Counted from the first letter of the stretch, positions 7,249 through 18,590 are shown. The stretch: 61,451 bases of DNA from Brevundimonas sp. (GCF_024711105.1 NZ_JANJTL010000060.1:1-61451), one strand, 5' to 3'. Numbers and translations: made by a program. The notes: generated by a model from the letters alone, not told the origin.

Positions 7249-8862
7249 ATGCTGGGCTGGACGGGGCACGTCGACACCTTCGCGCGGGACAGCCTCCCGC
7301 CCGCCGACCAGTGGCCCGACATTCGGCTGGGCGGCTTCGACTATCCGGAGCGGCTGAATGCGGCCGTCGAACTGACCGACCGGCAGGTGGAGCGGGGCTT
7401 CGGCGACCGCACCGCCCTGATCGGCAATGGGCGCCGGCGGACCTACAAGGAGCTTGCCGACTGGACCAACCGGCTGGCCCGGGCGCTGGTCGAGACCTAT
7501 GGCGTCAAGCCCGGGAACCGGGTGTTGATCCGCTCGGCGAACAATCCGGCCATGGTGGCCTGTTGGCTGGCGGCGACCAAGGCCGGCGCGGTGGTGGTCA
7601 ACACCATGCCGATGCTGCGCGCGGGCGAACTGTCCCAGATCGTCGACAAGGCCGAGATCGGCCTGGCGCTGTGCGACACCCGGCTGATGGACGAACTGGT
7701 CGCCTGCGCCAAGGACAGCCGCTTCCTCAAGCAGGTCGTCGGCTTCGACGGCACCGCCAATCACGACGCCGAGCTGGATCGCGTCGCCCTGAACCAGCCG
7801 GTGACGCCGCTCGCGGTCCAGACGGGCCGCGACGACGTGGCCCTGCTCAGCTTCACCTCGGGCACGACCGGCTCGCCCAAGGCGACCATGCACTTCCACC
7901 GCGACCTCCTGATCATCGCCGACGGCTACGCCAGGGAGGTGCTGCAGGTCACGCCAGACGACGTCTTCGTCGGCTCGCCGCCGCTGGCCTTCACCTTCGG
8001 CCTGGGCGGACTGGCGGTCTTTCCGCTCCGCTTCGGGGCGGCCGGCATCCTGCTGGAGAGCGCCACTCCGCCGAACATGATGGAGATCATCGAGACCTAT
8101 CGCGCCACGGTGGTCTTCACCGCGCCGACCGCCTACCGCGCCATGCTGGCCGGGCTGGAGGAGGGGGCCGATCTGTCGTCGCTCAGGGCCGCGGTCTCGG
8201 CCGGCGAGACCCTGCCGGCGCCCATCTTCGAGGCCTGGACGCAGAAGACCGGCAAGCCGATCCTGGACGGCATCGGGGCGACCGAGCTGCTGCACATCTT
8301 CATCTCCAACCGGCTGGACGACGCGCGGCCCGGCTGCACCGGCCGGGCGGTGAGCGGCTACGAGGCCCGCATTGTCGGCGAGGACATGGCCGAGCTTCCG
8401 CGCGGGGAGGTGGGGCGGCTGGCGGTGCGCGGGCCGACGGGCTGTCGTTATCTCTCCGACGACCGCCAGAGGTCCTACGTCCGCGACGGCTGGAATCTGA
8501 CGGGCGACACCTTCGTGCAGGACGAGGACGGCTATTTCCACTTCGTCGCCCGGTCGGACGACATGATCATTTCCGGCGGCTACAACATCGCCGGGCCCGA
8601 GGTGGAGGCCGCCCTGCTCGCCCATCCCCACGTCGCCGAATGCGCCGTCGTCGGCGCCCCGGACGAGGCCCGCGGCCAGATCGTCGAGGCCCATGTCGTG
8701 CTGGCCGAGGGCGTCGAGGCCTGCGACGCCGAGCGCCAGATCCTTCAGGACCACGTCAAGGCGACCATCGCCCCCTACAAGTACCCCCGCTCGGTCCGCT
8801 TCACCGACGCCCTGCCCAAGACCCAGACCGGCAAGATCCAGCGCTTCCGCCTGCGGGGTTGA
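7249..8862 (+). CDS. Aryl-CoA ligase, probably 2-aminobenzoate(benzoate)-CoA ligase
   Basis: This AMP-forming acyl-CoA synthetase (537 residues from the ATG at 7249, preceded by GGAGAGGG) activates an aromatic acid with ATP and CoA. The motifs are 'SFTSGTTGSPK' (P-loop-like A3), 'GATELL' (A5), 'TGDTFVQDEDGYF' (A7), 'RSDDMIISGGYNI' (A8) and the C-terminal catalytic lysine in 'KTQTGKIQRF' (A10). The overall pattern resembles benzoate- and 2-aminobenzoate-CoA ligases. The nearby monooxygenase/OYE fusion, RidA, dehydrogenase, crotonase, SDR and thioesterase fit the hybrid aerobic anthranilate pathway. Benzoate or salicylate remain alternatives as substrates. Confidence 0.85.
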   Translation: MLGWTGHVDTFARDSLPPADQWPDIRLGGFDYPERLNAAVELTDRQVERGFGDRTALIGNGRRRTYKELADWTNRLARALVETYGVKPGNRVLIRSANNPAMVACWLAATKAGAVVVNTMPMLRAGELSQIVDKAEIGLALCDTRLMDELVACAKDSRFLKQVVGFDGTANHDAELDRVALNQPVTPLAVQTGRDDVALLSFTSGTTGSPKATMHFHRDLLIIADGYAREVLQVTPDDVFVGSPPLAFTFGLGGLAVFPLRFGAAGILLESATPPNMMEIIETYRATVVFTAPTAYRAMLAGLEEGADLSSLRAAVSAGETLPAPIFEAWTQKTGKPILDGIGATELLHIFISNRLDDARPGCTGRAVSGYEARIVGEDMAELPRGEVGRLAVRGPTGCRYLSDDRQRSYVRDGWNLTGDTFVQDEDGYFHFVARSDDMIISGGYNIAGPEVEAALLAHPHVAECAVVGAPDEARGQIVEAHVVLAEGVEACDAERQILQDHVKATIAPYKYPRSVRFTDALPKTQTGKIQRFRLRG

Positions 8863-8867
8863 GCGAT

Positions 8868-9050
8868 TTCCTCGCCCGCGCAGCGGGAGAGGAGGGCCCC
8901 GCCCCGCTGAGCGGCACGCGAAGCGATTGGGTGGGAGGTGAGGGTTATGTCACCGGCCTGAGCCACAACCCTCATCTTCCGCGCGGACCTTCGGCGCGAG
9001 GCGCCTCCGGTGCGCGGAGCCTTCTTCTCCCCTGACGGGGCGAAGAAATC
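8868..9050. repeat. Intergenic palindromic repeat element, diverged copy
   Basis: The spacer between two genes carries an imperfect large palindrome. 'GGTGAGGGTT' on the left answers 'AACCCTCA' on the right, and the outer parts read like 'CGGGAGAGGAGGG' and 'TTCTTCTCCCC'. The same word order (GGGAGAGG, GGTGAGGGT, ACCCTCATC, CCTTCTCCC) occurs in the clearer element at 13.63-13.79 kb. It looks like a dispersed non-coding element of the REP/MITE kind. No ORF in it is credible. Confidence 0.55.
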
Positions 9051-9309
9051 ACTCCGCCTTCGACGGCACGAAGGGCGAGAACGTGATGATGGTGAAGGTG
9101 TCGCGGATGTGCGGCCGCGTCTGGACGTGCTTGGTCACGAAGCTGCCGATGTCGGCCCCGCGCGCCAGGTTGAACTTGGCCAGGAGGTCGTACTGGCCCG
9201 AGGTCGAATAGACCTCCGAGACGTTCTCGACATTGTCGACGATATCCGCCGCCACGTCGTTGGCGTGGCCCAGCTCGCATTTGATGAGGACGAAGATGGG
9301 GGTCATCAT
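9049..9309 (-). CDS. Stand-alone Lrp/AsnC ligand-binding (RAM) domain protein
   Basis: At 86 residues this is only the effector-binding half of an Lrp/AsnC regulator. 'IFVLIKCELGHANDVA' is the first strand and helix, 'VSEVYSTSGQYDLLAKF' the ligand-pocket strand pair and 'RDTFTIITFSPF' the last strand. No helix-turn-helix is present. Such proteins form small-molecule-binding oligomers and can modulate full-length Lrp proteins or enzymes. It sits between the aryl-CoA ligase and the formamidase-like hydrolase, so an amino acid or anthranilate-type ligand is plausible but unproven. It is complete, not a truncated gene: it has its own start and a normal family length. Confidence 0.85.
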   Translation of the reverse strand: MMTPIFVLIKCELGHANDVAADIVDNVENVSEVYSTSGQYDLLAKFNLARGADIGSFVTKHVQTRPHIRDTFTIITFSPFVPSKAE

Positions 9310-9357
9310 GGCGGCGGTTCCCGGGGCTCTAGGCGCCTCTGACTAACGGAGGACGGC

Positions 9358-10215
9358 GTGGCGCAAAAGGGCGAAGCGGGCTTGGACCTCGAAGCCGAGT
9401 ACAACAACCGCGCCCGCTGTCCCGATCATCCCGCCGTCATGGCGCGCTGGAAGGCCTCGGCCGAGGCCGCGCGGGCGGCGCATCCGCCGGTCGAGATCGC
9501 CTATGGCGACGGCCCGCGCGAGCGAATGGACCTGTTCCTGGCGGGCGAAGGACGGCCGATCGCCGTCTTCCTGCACGGGGGCTACTGGCAGGCGCTCGAC
9601 AAGAACTGGTTCTCCGGGATCGCGCCGGCGCTCCTGGCCAACGGCGTGGGGCTCGCCGTGCCGAGCTACGACCTGGCGCCGCAGGTCAGGCTCGGGCGCA
9701 TCCTCGACCAGGTGCGGACTGCGCTTGACCGGCTGCGGGAAGAGACCGGCGCCCTGCCGGTGGTGTTCGGCCACTCCGCCGGCGGCCACATGGCCGCGGC
9801 CATGCTTTCGGAAGGTCGGGCGAGCGCTGGCGTGGCGATCTCGGGCGTGTTTGACCTGCGGCCGCTGATTCCGACGAGCCTCAACGCTGCCCTGGGGCTC
9901 GAAGAGGTCGAGGCCGCGGCGCTCTCCCCCATCGACTGGCCGGTCCCGGCCGGGGCAGTGCTGGACTGCGTCGTGGGCGGAGCCGAAAGCCCGGAGTTCA
10001 TCCGCCAGAGCCGCGACATGGCCGATCGCTGGGGCAAGGCGGGAGCCGAGACCCGGTTCGAAGCGCTGCAGGCCCTGGACCACTTCACGGTGCTCGATCC
10101 GCTGTTCGACGCCGACAGCGCCCTGATCCGCAGGATCGCCAGCTTGGCCGACGGGTTGAACGCACGCATTCTCGCGAACGAAAACGTGCTAGATCAGGGT
10201 CTTGGCCAAATCTGA
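9358..10215 (+). CDS. Alpha/beta hydrolase, probable kynurenine formamidase (HGGxW type)
   Basis: This 285-residue hydrolase starts at a GTG that follows GGAGG by five bases. 'VFLHGGYWQ' is the oxyanion-hole motif typical of arylformamidases, 'GHSAGGH' holds the nucleophile serine, and 'ALDHFTVLD' near the end carries the histidine. Arylformamidase removes formate from N-formylkynurenine in tryptophan degradation; kynureninase then gives anthranilate. Its place inside an anthranilate-CoA cluster supports that role. No tryptophan dioxygenase or kynureninase gene is in the window. A general esterase is the alternative. Confidence 0.7.
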   Translation: MAQKGEAGLDLEAEYNNRARCPDHPAVMARWKASAEAARAAHPPVEIAYGDGPRERMDLFLAGEGRPIAVFLHGGYWQALDKNWFSGIAPALLANGVGLAVPSYDLAPQVRLGRILDQVRTALDRLREETGALPVVFGHSAGGHMAAAMLSEGRASAGVAISGVFDLRPLIPTSLNAALGLEEVEAAALSPIDWPVPAGAVLDCVVGGAESPEFIRQSRDMADRWGKAGAETRFEALQALDHFTVLDPLFDADSALIRRIASLADGLNARILANENVLDQGLGQI

Positions 10216-10305
10216 CCGCAGGTTCCGCAGCGCTGGCCTCAGCGGCCGTAAGCTGCGCCCTCGGTCTTTGACATCGATATAGGCAGGCCTTGAACGTCGC
10301 GGGGG

Positions 10306-10398
10306 TGTCGCTGTGTCGCGGTGTCGCTCTTCCATCAGCGACACACCTGAGTCCGCGAGATGTCGCTCTGTCGCTGTGTCGCTCCTTCCGGAGCGACA
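10306..10398. repeat. Cluster of TGTCGCT words with two hairpins
   Basis: Five TGTCGCT copies and one TGTCGCG lie in direct orientation and two (AGCGACA) inverted within 93 bases. They build two hairpins: GTGTCGCT/AGCGACAC at 10321-10344, and a perfect nine-pair TGTCGCTCC/GGAGCGACA with a four-base loop at 10377-10398. The latter ends six bases before the ridA stop codon region on the minus strand. The stretch separates two converging genes, so it may act as a two-way terminator. The repeat units are too short and irregular for CRISPR. Confidence 0.6.
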
Positions 10399-10404
10399 GC
10401 CCGA

Positions 10405-10808
10405 TCAGTCTGGCACCACCGCCGTCGCCTGGATCTCCACCAGCGCCTCGTCCTCGATCAGACCCGAGACCTCGACCACGGCCATGGCCGGGAAGTTTCG
10501 GCCCATGGCGGCCTTCCAGGCGGCTCCGATCTCCTTCAGCGAGGCTGAGTAGGCTTTTCGATCAGTGACGTACCAGGTCATGGTCGTGATGTGCTCGGGC
10601 CCGGCGCCAGCCTCGGCCAGCACGGCCAGCACGTTTTCCAGCGTCTGGCGCACCTGTCCGGGCAGGTCGTGGATCTCGAAGCGGCACTGGCTGTTCCAGC
10701 CGATCTGCCCGCCCACGAAGACGGTCCGCCCGCGCGCCTCGATCCCGTTGGCGTAGCCGACCGGCCGGGCCCAGCCTTCGGGCTGCAGGATGCGGTGGGG
10801 ACTGTCGC

Positions 10809-10812
<4 letters not shown>
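10405..10812 (-). CDS. RidA/YjgF-family protein, non-archetypal (conserved Arg missing)
   Basis: This 135-residue Rid protein starts at 10812, overlapping the acyl-CoA dehydrogenase stop by ATGA, so it is translated with it. '[10 protein letters not shown]' and '[11 protein letters not shown]' are family signatures. In RidA enzymes that hydrolyse 2-aminoacrylate imines, a conserved Arg follows 'FPA'; here the sequence is '[10 protein letters not shown]', with Met in that place. It therefore belongs with the other Rid subfamilies that often sit in catabolic operons. In an anthranilate-CoA pathway it could act on an enamine or imine ring intermediate; this is inference from context. Confidence 0.85.
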
Positions 10813-11996
<1,184 letters not shown>

Positions 11997-12000
11997 CGGC

Positions 12001-12843
12001 TCAGTTCCCCTCGAACCGGGGCTTCTCCTTGGCCGCGAAGGCCTCGAAGGCGCGGCGGAAGTCGCCGGTGGCCATGCAGATGGCCTGGGCCTGGGCCTCG
12101 GACTCGATCATCTCCTCGATGCCCATGGACCATTCCTGGTCGAGCATCTTCTTTGTCATGGCGTGGGCGAACCACGGGCCGTCGGCGAGGTTGCGGGCGT
12201 AGGCCCGGGCGGCCTCCAGCAGGCTCTCGCGCGGATGCAGCGCATTGTAGAAGCCCCAGGCGTGGCCCTCCGCCGCCGTCATGGCCCGGCCGGTGAACAG
12301 CAGGTCCGCGGCCCGGCCCTGGCCGATGATGCGCGGCAGGATCCCGCAGGCGCCCATGTCCGCGCCGGCCAGGCCCACCCGAGTGAACAGGAAGGCGGTC
12401 TTCGCCTCCGGCGTCGCCATCCGGTGGTCCGACGCCATGGCGAGGATGGCGCCCGCGCCCGCGCAGACCCCGTCCACCGCCGCGATCACCGGCTGCGGGC
12501 AGGCGCGGATCTGGCGCACCAGGTCGCCCGTCATCCGGGTGAAGGCGATCAGGTCCGGCATGGCCATGCGGGTCAGGGGCTCGATGATCTCGAACACGTC
12601 CCCGCCCGAACAGAAGTTGTCTCCGGCCCCGGTCAGGACCACGGCCCGCACGTCGCTGGCCTGACCGAGCGCCCGGAACAGGTCGGTCAGCTCCTGATAG
12701 CTGTCGAAGGTCAGGGGGTTCTTCTTGTCGGGCCGGTCGAGCGTGATGGTCGCGACCCGCCCGTCCTCACTCGTCTCGAAGCGGAAGTGCTCGGCTCGGT
12801 GGTCCTTGAAGGCGCGGCGCTTGGCCTGCATCGGATTGGTCAT
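12001..12843 (-). CDS. Crotonase-fold enzyme lacking the canonical hydratase glutamates
   Basis: This 280-residue enoyl-CoA hydratase/isomerase superfamily protein has the CoA-binding and oxyanion-hole segments '[10 protein letters not shown]' and '[15 protein letters not shown]'. In classical enoyl-CoA hydratase one catalytic Glu sits in the second segment (GGGCELA) and the other in 'PEILLG'; here these places are Ile ('GAILA') and Arg ('FTRVGL'). An aspartate in 'GADMGAC' follows. This suggests another crotonase chemistry such as ring-opening hydrolysis, as in alicyclic or aryl-CoA pathways. It lies between the SDR and the acyl-CoA dehydrogenase in one operon. Confidence 0.88.
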   Translation of the reverse strand: MTNPMQAKRRAFKDHRAEHFRFETSEDGRVATITLDRPDKKNPLTFDSYQELTDLFRALGQASDVRAVVLTGAGDNFCSGGDVFEIIEPLTRMAMPDLIAFTRMTGDLVRQIRACPQPVIAAVDGVCAGAGAILAMASDHRMATPEAKTAFLFTRVGLAGADMGACGILPRIIGQGRAADLLFTGRAMTAAEGHAWGFYNALHPRESLLEAARAYARNLADGPWFAHAMTKKMLDQEWSMGIEEMIESEAQAQAICMATGDFRRAFEAFAAKEKPRFEGN

Positions 12844-12852
12844 CTTCGTTCC

Positions 12853-13629
12853 TCAGCCCGCCATGACTTCGCCGCCGGCGACCACGATCGCCTGGCCGGT
12901 GATCGCCGAGGCGCCCGGCCCCGCCAGCCACAGCACTGTGTCGGCCACTTCCTCGGGCGTGACCAGCCGGCCCTGCGGATTGCTCCGCGCCAGCCCGGCC
13001 CGCGCCTCGTCCGCCGAACGGCCCGTCCTGGACGTGATCGTCTCGACCGCCCCGTCCAGCAGCGGCGTGTCCGTGAAGCCCGGGCAGACCGCGTTCACGG
13101 TCACATCCGTCTTCGCCAGCTCCAGCGCCAGCGCGCGGGTCAGGCCCACTAGCCCGTGCTTGGCCGCGCAATAGGCGGTGACATAGGCGTAGCCGGTCAG
13201 GCCCGCCGTCGAGGCGATGTTGATGATCCGTGCCTCGCCCGCCCGCCGGAGCGAGGGCAGGGCGGCCTGGGTCGTCAGAAAGGCGCCGGTCAGGTTCACG
13301 CCCAGCGCCCGGTCCCACGTCGCCCGGTCCGTCCGTTCGAACGGCGCCGAGGGCGCCTCGCCCGCGCAGTTCACCAGCACCGCGATGTCCCCGAACCGCT
13401 CGATCGCGGCTGCGATGCCGGCCTCCACGGACCCCGCATCCGTCACGTCGAAGCCGGGGGCGACGAGGCAGTGCTCAGCGCCGATCTCGCCTGCGACCGC
13501 CTCCAGCGGTTCAGCCCTGCGACCGGCGAGCGTCACGGCGTGGCCCGCGCCGGCCAGCGCCAGCGCGATGGCCCGGCCGATGCCGGTGCCGGCGCCCGTG
13601 ACGAGGGCGTGGCGTCGTGTTGCGGTCAT
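12853..13629 (-). CDS. Short-chain dehydrogenase/reductase (3-hydroxyacyl-CoA dehydrogenase-like)
   Basis: This is a 258-residue classical SDR. 'VTGAGTGIGRAIAL' binds the NAD(P) cofactor, 'VNCAGEAP' is the NAG-type motif, and 'IASTAGL...YCAAK' carries the Ser, Tyr and Lys of the active site. Members of this group oxidise 3-hydroxyacyl-CoA or cyclic alcohol-CoA intermediates. It starts the block SDR-crotonase-acyl-CoA dehydrogenase-RidA, with gaps of nine, four and minus four bases. A palindromic element separates it from the monooxygenase gene upstream. Confidence 0.9.
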   Translation of the reverse strand: MTATRRHALVTGAGTGIGRAIALALAGAGHAVTLAGRRAEPLEAVAGEIGAEHCLVAPGFDVTDAGSVEAGIAAAIERFGDIAVLVNCAGEAPSAPFERTDRATWDRALGVNLTGAFLTTQAALPSLRRAGEARIINIASTAGLTGYAYVTAYCAAKHGLVGLTRALALELAKTDVTVNAVCPGFTDTPLLDGAVETITSRTGRSADEARAGLARSNPQGRLVTPEEVADTVLWLAGPGASAITGQAIVVAGGEVMAG

Positions 13630-13630
13630 G

Positions 13631-13790
13631 AGCGCGCTCCCTCTCCCAATGGGAGAGGGCTTGAGCCCCCGAGAGCGCGCAGCGCGATCGGTCGGGCGAA
13701 AGGGTGAGGGTCGAACGGCGCCAGGTTCGGATAGGGTCGACCCTCATCCGGCCCTTCGGGCCACCTTCTCCCAATGGGAGAAGGGAACTT
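13631..13790. repeat. Intergenic palindromic repeat element
   Basis: The spacer between the SDR and the monooxygenase carries two perfect small palindromes: CCCTCTCCC/GGGAGAGGG around AAT at 13639-13659, and CCTTCTCCC/GGGAAGG-type arms around the same AAT at 13764-13784. Between them 'GGGTGAGGGTCGA' is answered by 'TCGACCCTCATCC', so the whole 150-base stretch folds back on itself. The diverged copy at 8.87-9.05 kb shares its layout. It looks like a dispersed non-coding repeat rather than a gene. Confidence 0.75.
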
Positions 13791-13804
13791 GGTTGCGTCT
13801 CGGC

Positions 13805-16120
<2,316 letters not shown>

Positions 16121-16211
16121 GGGCTCCCTCTCGCTGACCGGCCGGGACAGTGGACGCGCCTGCGCCAAGGTTCAAGCTGGCATGGCCGCGACGGTCATGG
16201 GATGACCGGAC

Positions 16212-16640
16212 ATGGCCGCCTTCACCACCACGCGCACCCTGACCTTCGGCGACTGCGACCCGTCCGGCATCGCCTACTTCCCCTCCTACCTGCACCTGAT
16301 GGTGGGGGTGATGGAGGCCTTCTTCGCCGACATCGGTCACCCCTGGCCGGCCCTGGTCTCCGAGCGCCGCATCGGCACGCCGACCGTCACCCTCAACCTG
16401 CATTTCGAGCGCCCGGGCTTCCACGGCGACGTGCTCGATTTTCACCTGGAGGTCGTGAAGGTCGGCCGCTCCTCGCTGGACCTGCGGCATCGCGTCGAGC
16501 GCGCGGGCGAAGTCCTGTGGCGCGCCGAGCAGCGCATCGTCGCGACCTCGCTGGAGACTCACAAGGCCATCGCTTGGCCCGAGGACATCCGCGCCGCGCT
16601 CCTGCGGGCCCTCGAGGCTTCAGGAGGCTCGCAAGCCTAG
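16212..16640 (+). CDS. Acyl-CoA thioesterase, hotdog fold (4HBT/YbgC-like)
   Basis: This is a 142-residue single hotdog domain. 'FGDCDPSGIAYFPSY' holds the active-site aspartate found in YbgC and 4-hydroxybenzoyl-CoA thioesterases. It is transcribed away from the aryl-CoA monooxygenase from a shared 91-base spacer, so it probably serves the same pathway. The likely role is to release CoA from dead-end aryl-CoA or downstream thioesters. Its stop overlaps the stop of the convergent small membrane gene by four bases. Confidence 0.85.
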   Translation: MAAFTTTRTLTFGDCDPSGIAYFPSYLHLMVGVMEAFFADIGHPWPALVSERRIGTPTVTLNLHFERPGFHGDVLDFHLEVVKVGRSSLDLRHRVERAGEVLWRAEQRIVATSLETHKAIAWPEDIRAALLRALEASGGSQA

Positions 16641-16873
16641 CCGTCGCGCAGGCGGGCCCAGACGCCGAGCACGAGCAACAGGATCGCATCGACCGCCGCG
16701 GCCGCCACAAAGAGGATCAGCACCAGCGCGATCAGACCCTCCTCGCGGGCGGCCTGCCCGCCGTGCCAGGCGCCTCGCGCCACAATGGCCACGAAGGCGG
16801 CGGCGATCAGCAGCGGCGGGACCGAAGCGATCAGCAGCGCCAGACCGGGCAGCAGGGGCCCCCGGCGCGCCAT
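16637..16873 (-). CDS. Small two-helix membrane protein, unknown
   Basis: This 78-residue protein has two hydrophobic segments (about residues 9-32 and 47-70) joined by a short charged loop, with basic residues at both ends. I recognise no family. It follows the gene at 16875 by one base and so is probably co-transcribed with it. Its size and simple two-helix form allow many roles. Confidence 0.6.
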   Translation of the reverse strand: MARRGPLLPGLALLIASVPPLLIAAAFVAIVARGAWHGGQAAREEGLIALVLILFVAAAAVDAILLLVLGVWARLRDG

Positions 16874-16874
16874 G

Positions 16875-17252
16875 TCAGGCGGGCTCCACCGGGCGCACGC
16901 TCGTCACCTTGAAGGTGTGGACGCGACCGTCGGTCATCCGAACCGAGACATATTCGCCGGACGAGAACCGCTCGTCCTCAAGGCGGACGCCGCGCTCGTC
17001 GTCGCAGTCGTCCTCGCCGAAGTCGAACACCCAGCGCCCGCCCGACACGTGGGACAGGCCGCCGACGGCCTCGGTGTGACCGTCGCGAAAGCGGCGGACG
17101 CGCGAGCGCGCCGGGTCCGCCTTCCACCGGGCGCCGTCCAGTCGCCCCTCGGCGTCCAGCGGCGCCACGAGGTCGTAGCCCAACCCGCGGTCGCCCGAGG
17201 GCGCGCCCGGCTCGCGCGCCAGCTCAAGGTGGATGTGATGGAAGCCGGCCAC
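16875..17252 (-). CDS. Conserved hypothetical protein
   Basis: This is a 125-residue soluble acidic protein. The start 'FHHIHLELAREPGAPSGDR', the middle 'GYDLVAPLDAEGRLD' and the end 'GEYVSVRMTDGRVHTFKV' are of a kind I associate with small uncharacterised proteins in many proteobacteria, without a known function. It has no signal peptide and no cysteines beyond one. It lies three bases after the DUF883 gene and one base before a small membrane gene, so the three probably form a transcript. The Fnr-type box at 17601 stands upstream of all three. Confidence 0.7.
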   Translation of the reverse strand: MAGFHHIHLELAREPGAPSGDRGLGYDLVAPLDAEGRLDGARWKADPARSRVRRFRDGHTEAVGGLSHVSGGRWVFDFGEDDCDDERGVRLEDERFSSGEYVSVRMTDGRVHTFKVTSVRPVEPA

Positions 17253-17255
17253 GGC

Positions 17256-17549
17256 TCAGCTGTCCTCGCCGCCGCGCCGGGAGAGGGCGAAACCGATCAG
17301 GGCCGCGGCCGATGCGATCACCGCGGCGGTGGCGATCGGATGCGCCTTCACCCCTTCGACGGCGTCCTGGCCGGTTTCCTTGAGCTCCTCGCCCAGGCGC
17401 TTGGCGGCCTTGCGCAGCGCCTTGGACGAGCGGCGCATGGCCTCGGCCGCCTCGTCTCCCGTCTTGTCGGCGGCGTGGCGCAGGTCCTCGGTGATCTCCG
17501 AGACCAGCATGTGGATGTCGCGGTTCAGTTTTTCGGCGTTCTTGGACAT
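17256..17549 (-). CDS. DUF883/ElaB-YqjD-type membrane-anchored protein
   Basis: The protein has 97 residues from the ATG at 17549 (GGGAGAACGCC precedes it). A long amphipathic helix rich in Ala, Glu and Lys covers residues 1-70, and a single C-terminal membrane segment ('ATAAVIASAAALIGFALSRR') ends the protein. This is the layout of ElaB/YqjD proteins, stress-induced inner-membrane proteins reported to bind ribosomes in enteric bacteria. An Fnr-type box lies 52-65 bases upstream, so low-oxygen induction is likely. The functional link to ribosomes is family knowledge and is not shown here. Confidence 0.8.
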   Translation of the reverse strand: MSKNAEKLNRDIHMLVSEITEDLRHAADKTGDEAAEAMRRSSKALRKAAKRLGEELKETGQDAVEGVKAHPIATAAVIASAAALIGFALSRRGGEDS

Positions 17550-17600
17550 GGCGTTCTCCCTTATTGGCGACATGCTTGGCTGGGTACGCCGGCCGCGGCC

Positions 17601-17614
17601 ATGATCTGGATCAA
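17601..17614. promoter_or_regulatory. Fnr/FixK-type box upstream of the DUF883 gene
   Basis: ATGATCTGGATCAA reads on the minus strand as TTGATCCAGATCAT, nine of ten bases of TTGAT-N4-ATCAA. It overlaps the stop codon of the host-attachment gene and lies 52-65 bases before the DUF883 start, a good distance for activation. Confidence 0.65.
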
Positions 17615-18069
17615 GCTCTCTCCGCCCGACCGAGCCGGATGTGCCGCAGGGCGGCGCGGATCTCGTCCGCGGTTTCGGAGCAACGGTCCGCGGCTTCGGA
17701 GCCCTGGACGCGCTTCGCCAGGGCGCCGGACAGGGCCGCGCGCAGGCCGCCGAGCGCCCGCGGCGCTGCGATCAAGACAGCCTCTTCAAAACGCCCGTGG
17801 GCGACCACGGCGTCGAGCCGGCCCGCCAGGCGGCTGACAAACGCAGCCTCGTCGCGCACCTTCGGAGAGTCTCCGCCGGTTGTGTGCGATCCGGATCCGA
17901 AACGGTCGAACACCCGCCCCGAGTGACCGCTACCGCGCGGCCCGGACGCCGACAGATCGCCCAGCCGATCCGAGATTTCCGTGAGGGGCCCGCCTCTCAC
18001 ACGTTCTTCGAACAGGCGCGCCCGGGCGCCGTCGGCGACGACGACCAGAGTCGATCCATGCAGTTCCAT
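17611..18069 (-). CDS. Host attachment protein-like (baeRF-type release-factor relative)
   Basis: The protein has 152 residues from the ATG at 18069 ('MELHGSTLVVVADGARARLF'). That N-terminal strand and the later 'AVLIAAPRALGGLRAAL' followed by 'DEIRAAL' match the family named for a plant-attachment protein of Agrobacterium, which is related to the peptide-release-factor-like baeRF domains. Alphaproteobacterial members often sit in low-oxygen regulons. Two Fnr-type boxes lie in the spacer before this gene, shared with the divergent cytochrome c. True function is uncertain; the name should not be read as evidence of host contact. Confidence 0.75.
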   Translation of the reverse strand: MELHGSTLVVVADGARARLFEERVRGGPLTEISDRLGDLSASGPRGSGHSGRVFDRFGSGSHTTGGDSPKVRDEAAFVSRLAGRLDAVVAHGRFEEAVLIAAPRALGGLRAALSGALAKRVQGSEAADRCSETADEIRAALRHIRLGRAERA

Positions 18070-18153
18070 CAGGACACCTCGCTGCTGAGGCGCGCGGTCA
18101 GTCCGGCGCCGATCCATGTGATCCGCAGAGTGCAACGCCGCCGTGCGCGCGCC

Positions 18154-18167
18154 GTGATCTCGATCAA
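18154..18167. promoter_or_regulatory. Fnr/FixK-type box, distal site in the divergent spacer
   Basis: GTGATCTCGATCAA matches nine of ten conserved bases of TTGAT-N4-ATCAA. It lies 85-98 bases before the host-attachment start and about 81 bases before the cytochrome c start. With the site at 18189 it could serve both directions. Confidence 0.55.
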
Positions 18168-18188
18168 ATCCGCGCGGACGCCGGGGAC

Positions 18189-18202
18189 TTGATTCAGATC
18201 AT
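18189..18202. promoter_or_regulatory. Fnr/FixK-type box, proximal to the cytochrome c gene
   Basis: TTGATTCAGATCAT matches nine of ten conserved bases. It ends 45 bases before the preferred cytochrome c start, close enough for class II activation only if the leader is very short. Seen directly; regulator inferred. Confidence 0.6.
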
Positions 18203-18247
18203 GGGCGAAGTCGGTCGAGCGGTGTTCGATGGGGCATGGAGGTGCTG

Positions 18248-18589
18248 ATGGCGCTGATTCTCATCGTGCTCGCGATGCTCGCGGGACTGGACGACCCGCC
18301 GCCGTCGGCCGACCTGTTGGCGGAGGTGCGAGGCCACGAGATCGCTCAGGCCCGGTGCGCGACCTGTCACGCCGTCGGGCGTGACGGCGGTAGTCCGGAC
18401 GGCGAGGCGCCGGCGTTTCGGGACCTGCCCGCCACCTCACGGCTGCTTTTCGAGGACGCAGATCTTCGCTCGCGCATGACCACCGGCCATCCCGTCATGC
18501 CGGACGTCGAACTGAGCGAGGCCGAACTCGCCGATCTCACCGCCTATCTCCGAAGCCTCGAACGGGAGACTGACGGAGTGGTCTACTAG
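18248..18589 (+). CDS. Small c-type cytochrome
   Basis: The ATG at 18248 is preferred because GGAGGT lies four to five bases upstream; an in-frame ATG at 18236 would remove that site. The protein has 113 residues with a signal peptide ('MALILIVLAMLAGLDD'), a single heme-binding 'CATCH' and a distal methionine in 'HPVMPDV', followed by the final helix 'ELADLTAYLRSL'. It is a class I periplasmic monoheme cytochrome. Two Fnr-type boxes precede it, suggesting use under low oxygen. The partner oxidase or reductase is not known. Confidence 0.88.
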   Translation: MALILIVLAMLAGLDDPPPSADLLAEVRGHEIAQARCATCHAVGRDGGSPDGEAPAFRDLPATSRLLFEDADLRSRMTTGHPVMPDVELSEAELADLTAYLRSLERETDGVVY

Positions 18590-18590
18590 G

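Noticed and set aside
10306-10398. CRISPR array
   Set aside because: Units are seven bases, irregularly spaced and in both orientations; no spacers and no cas genes.
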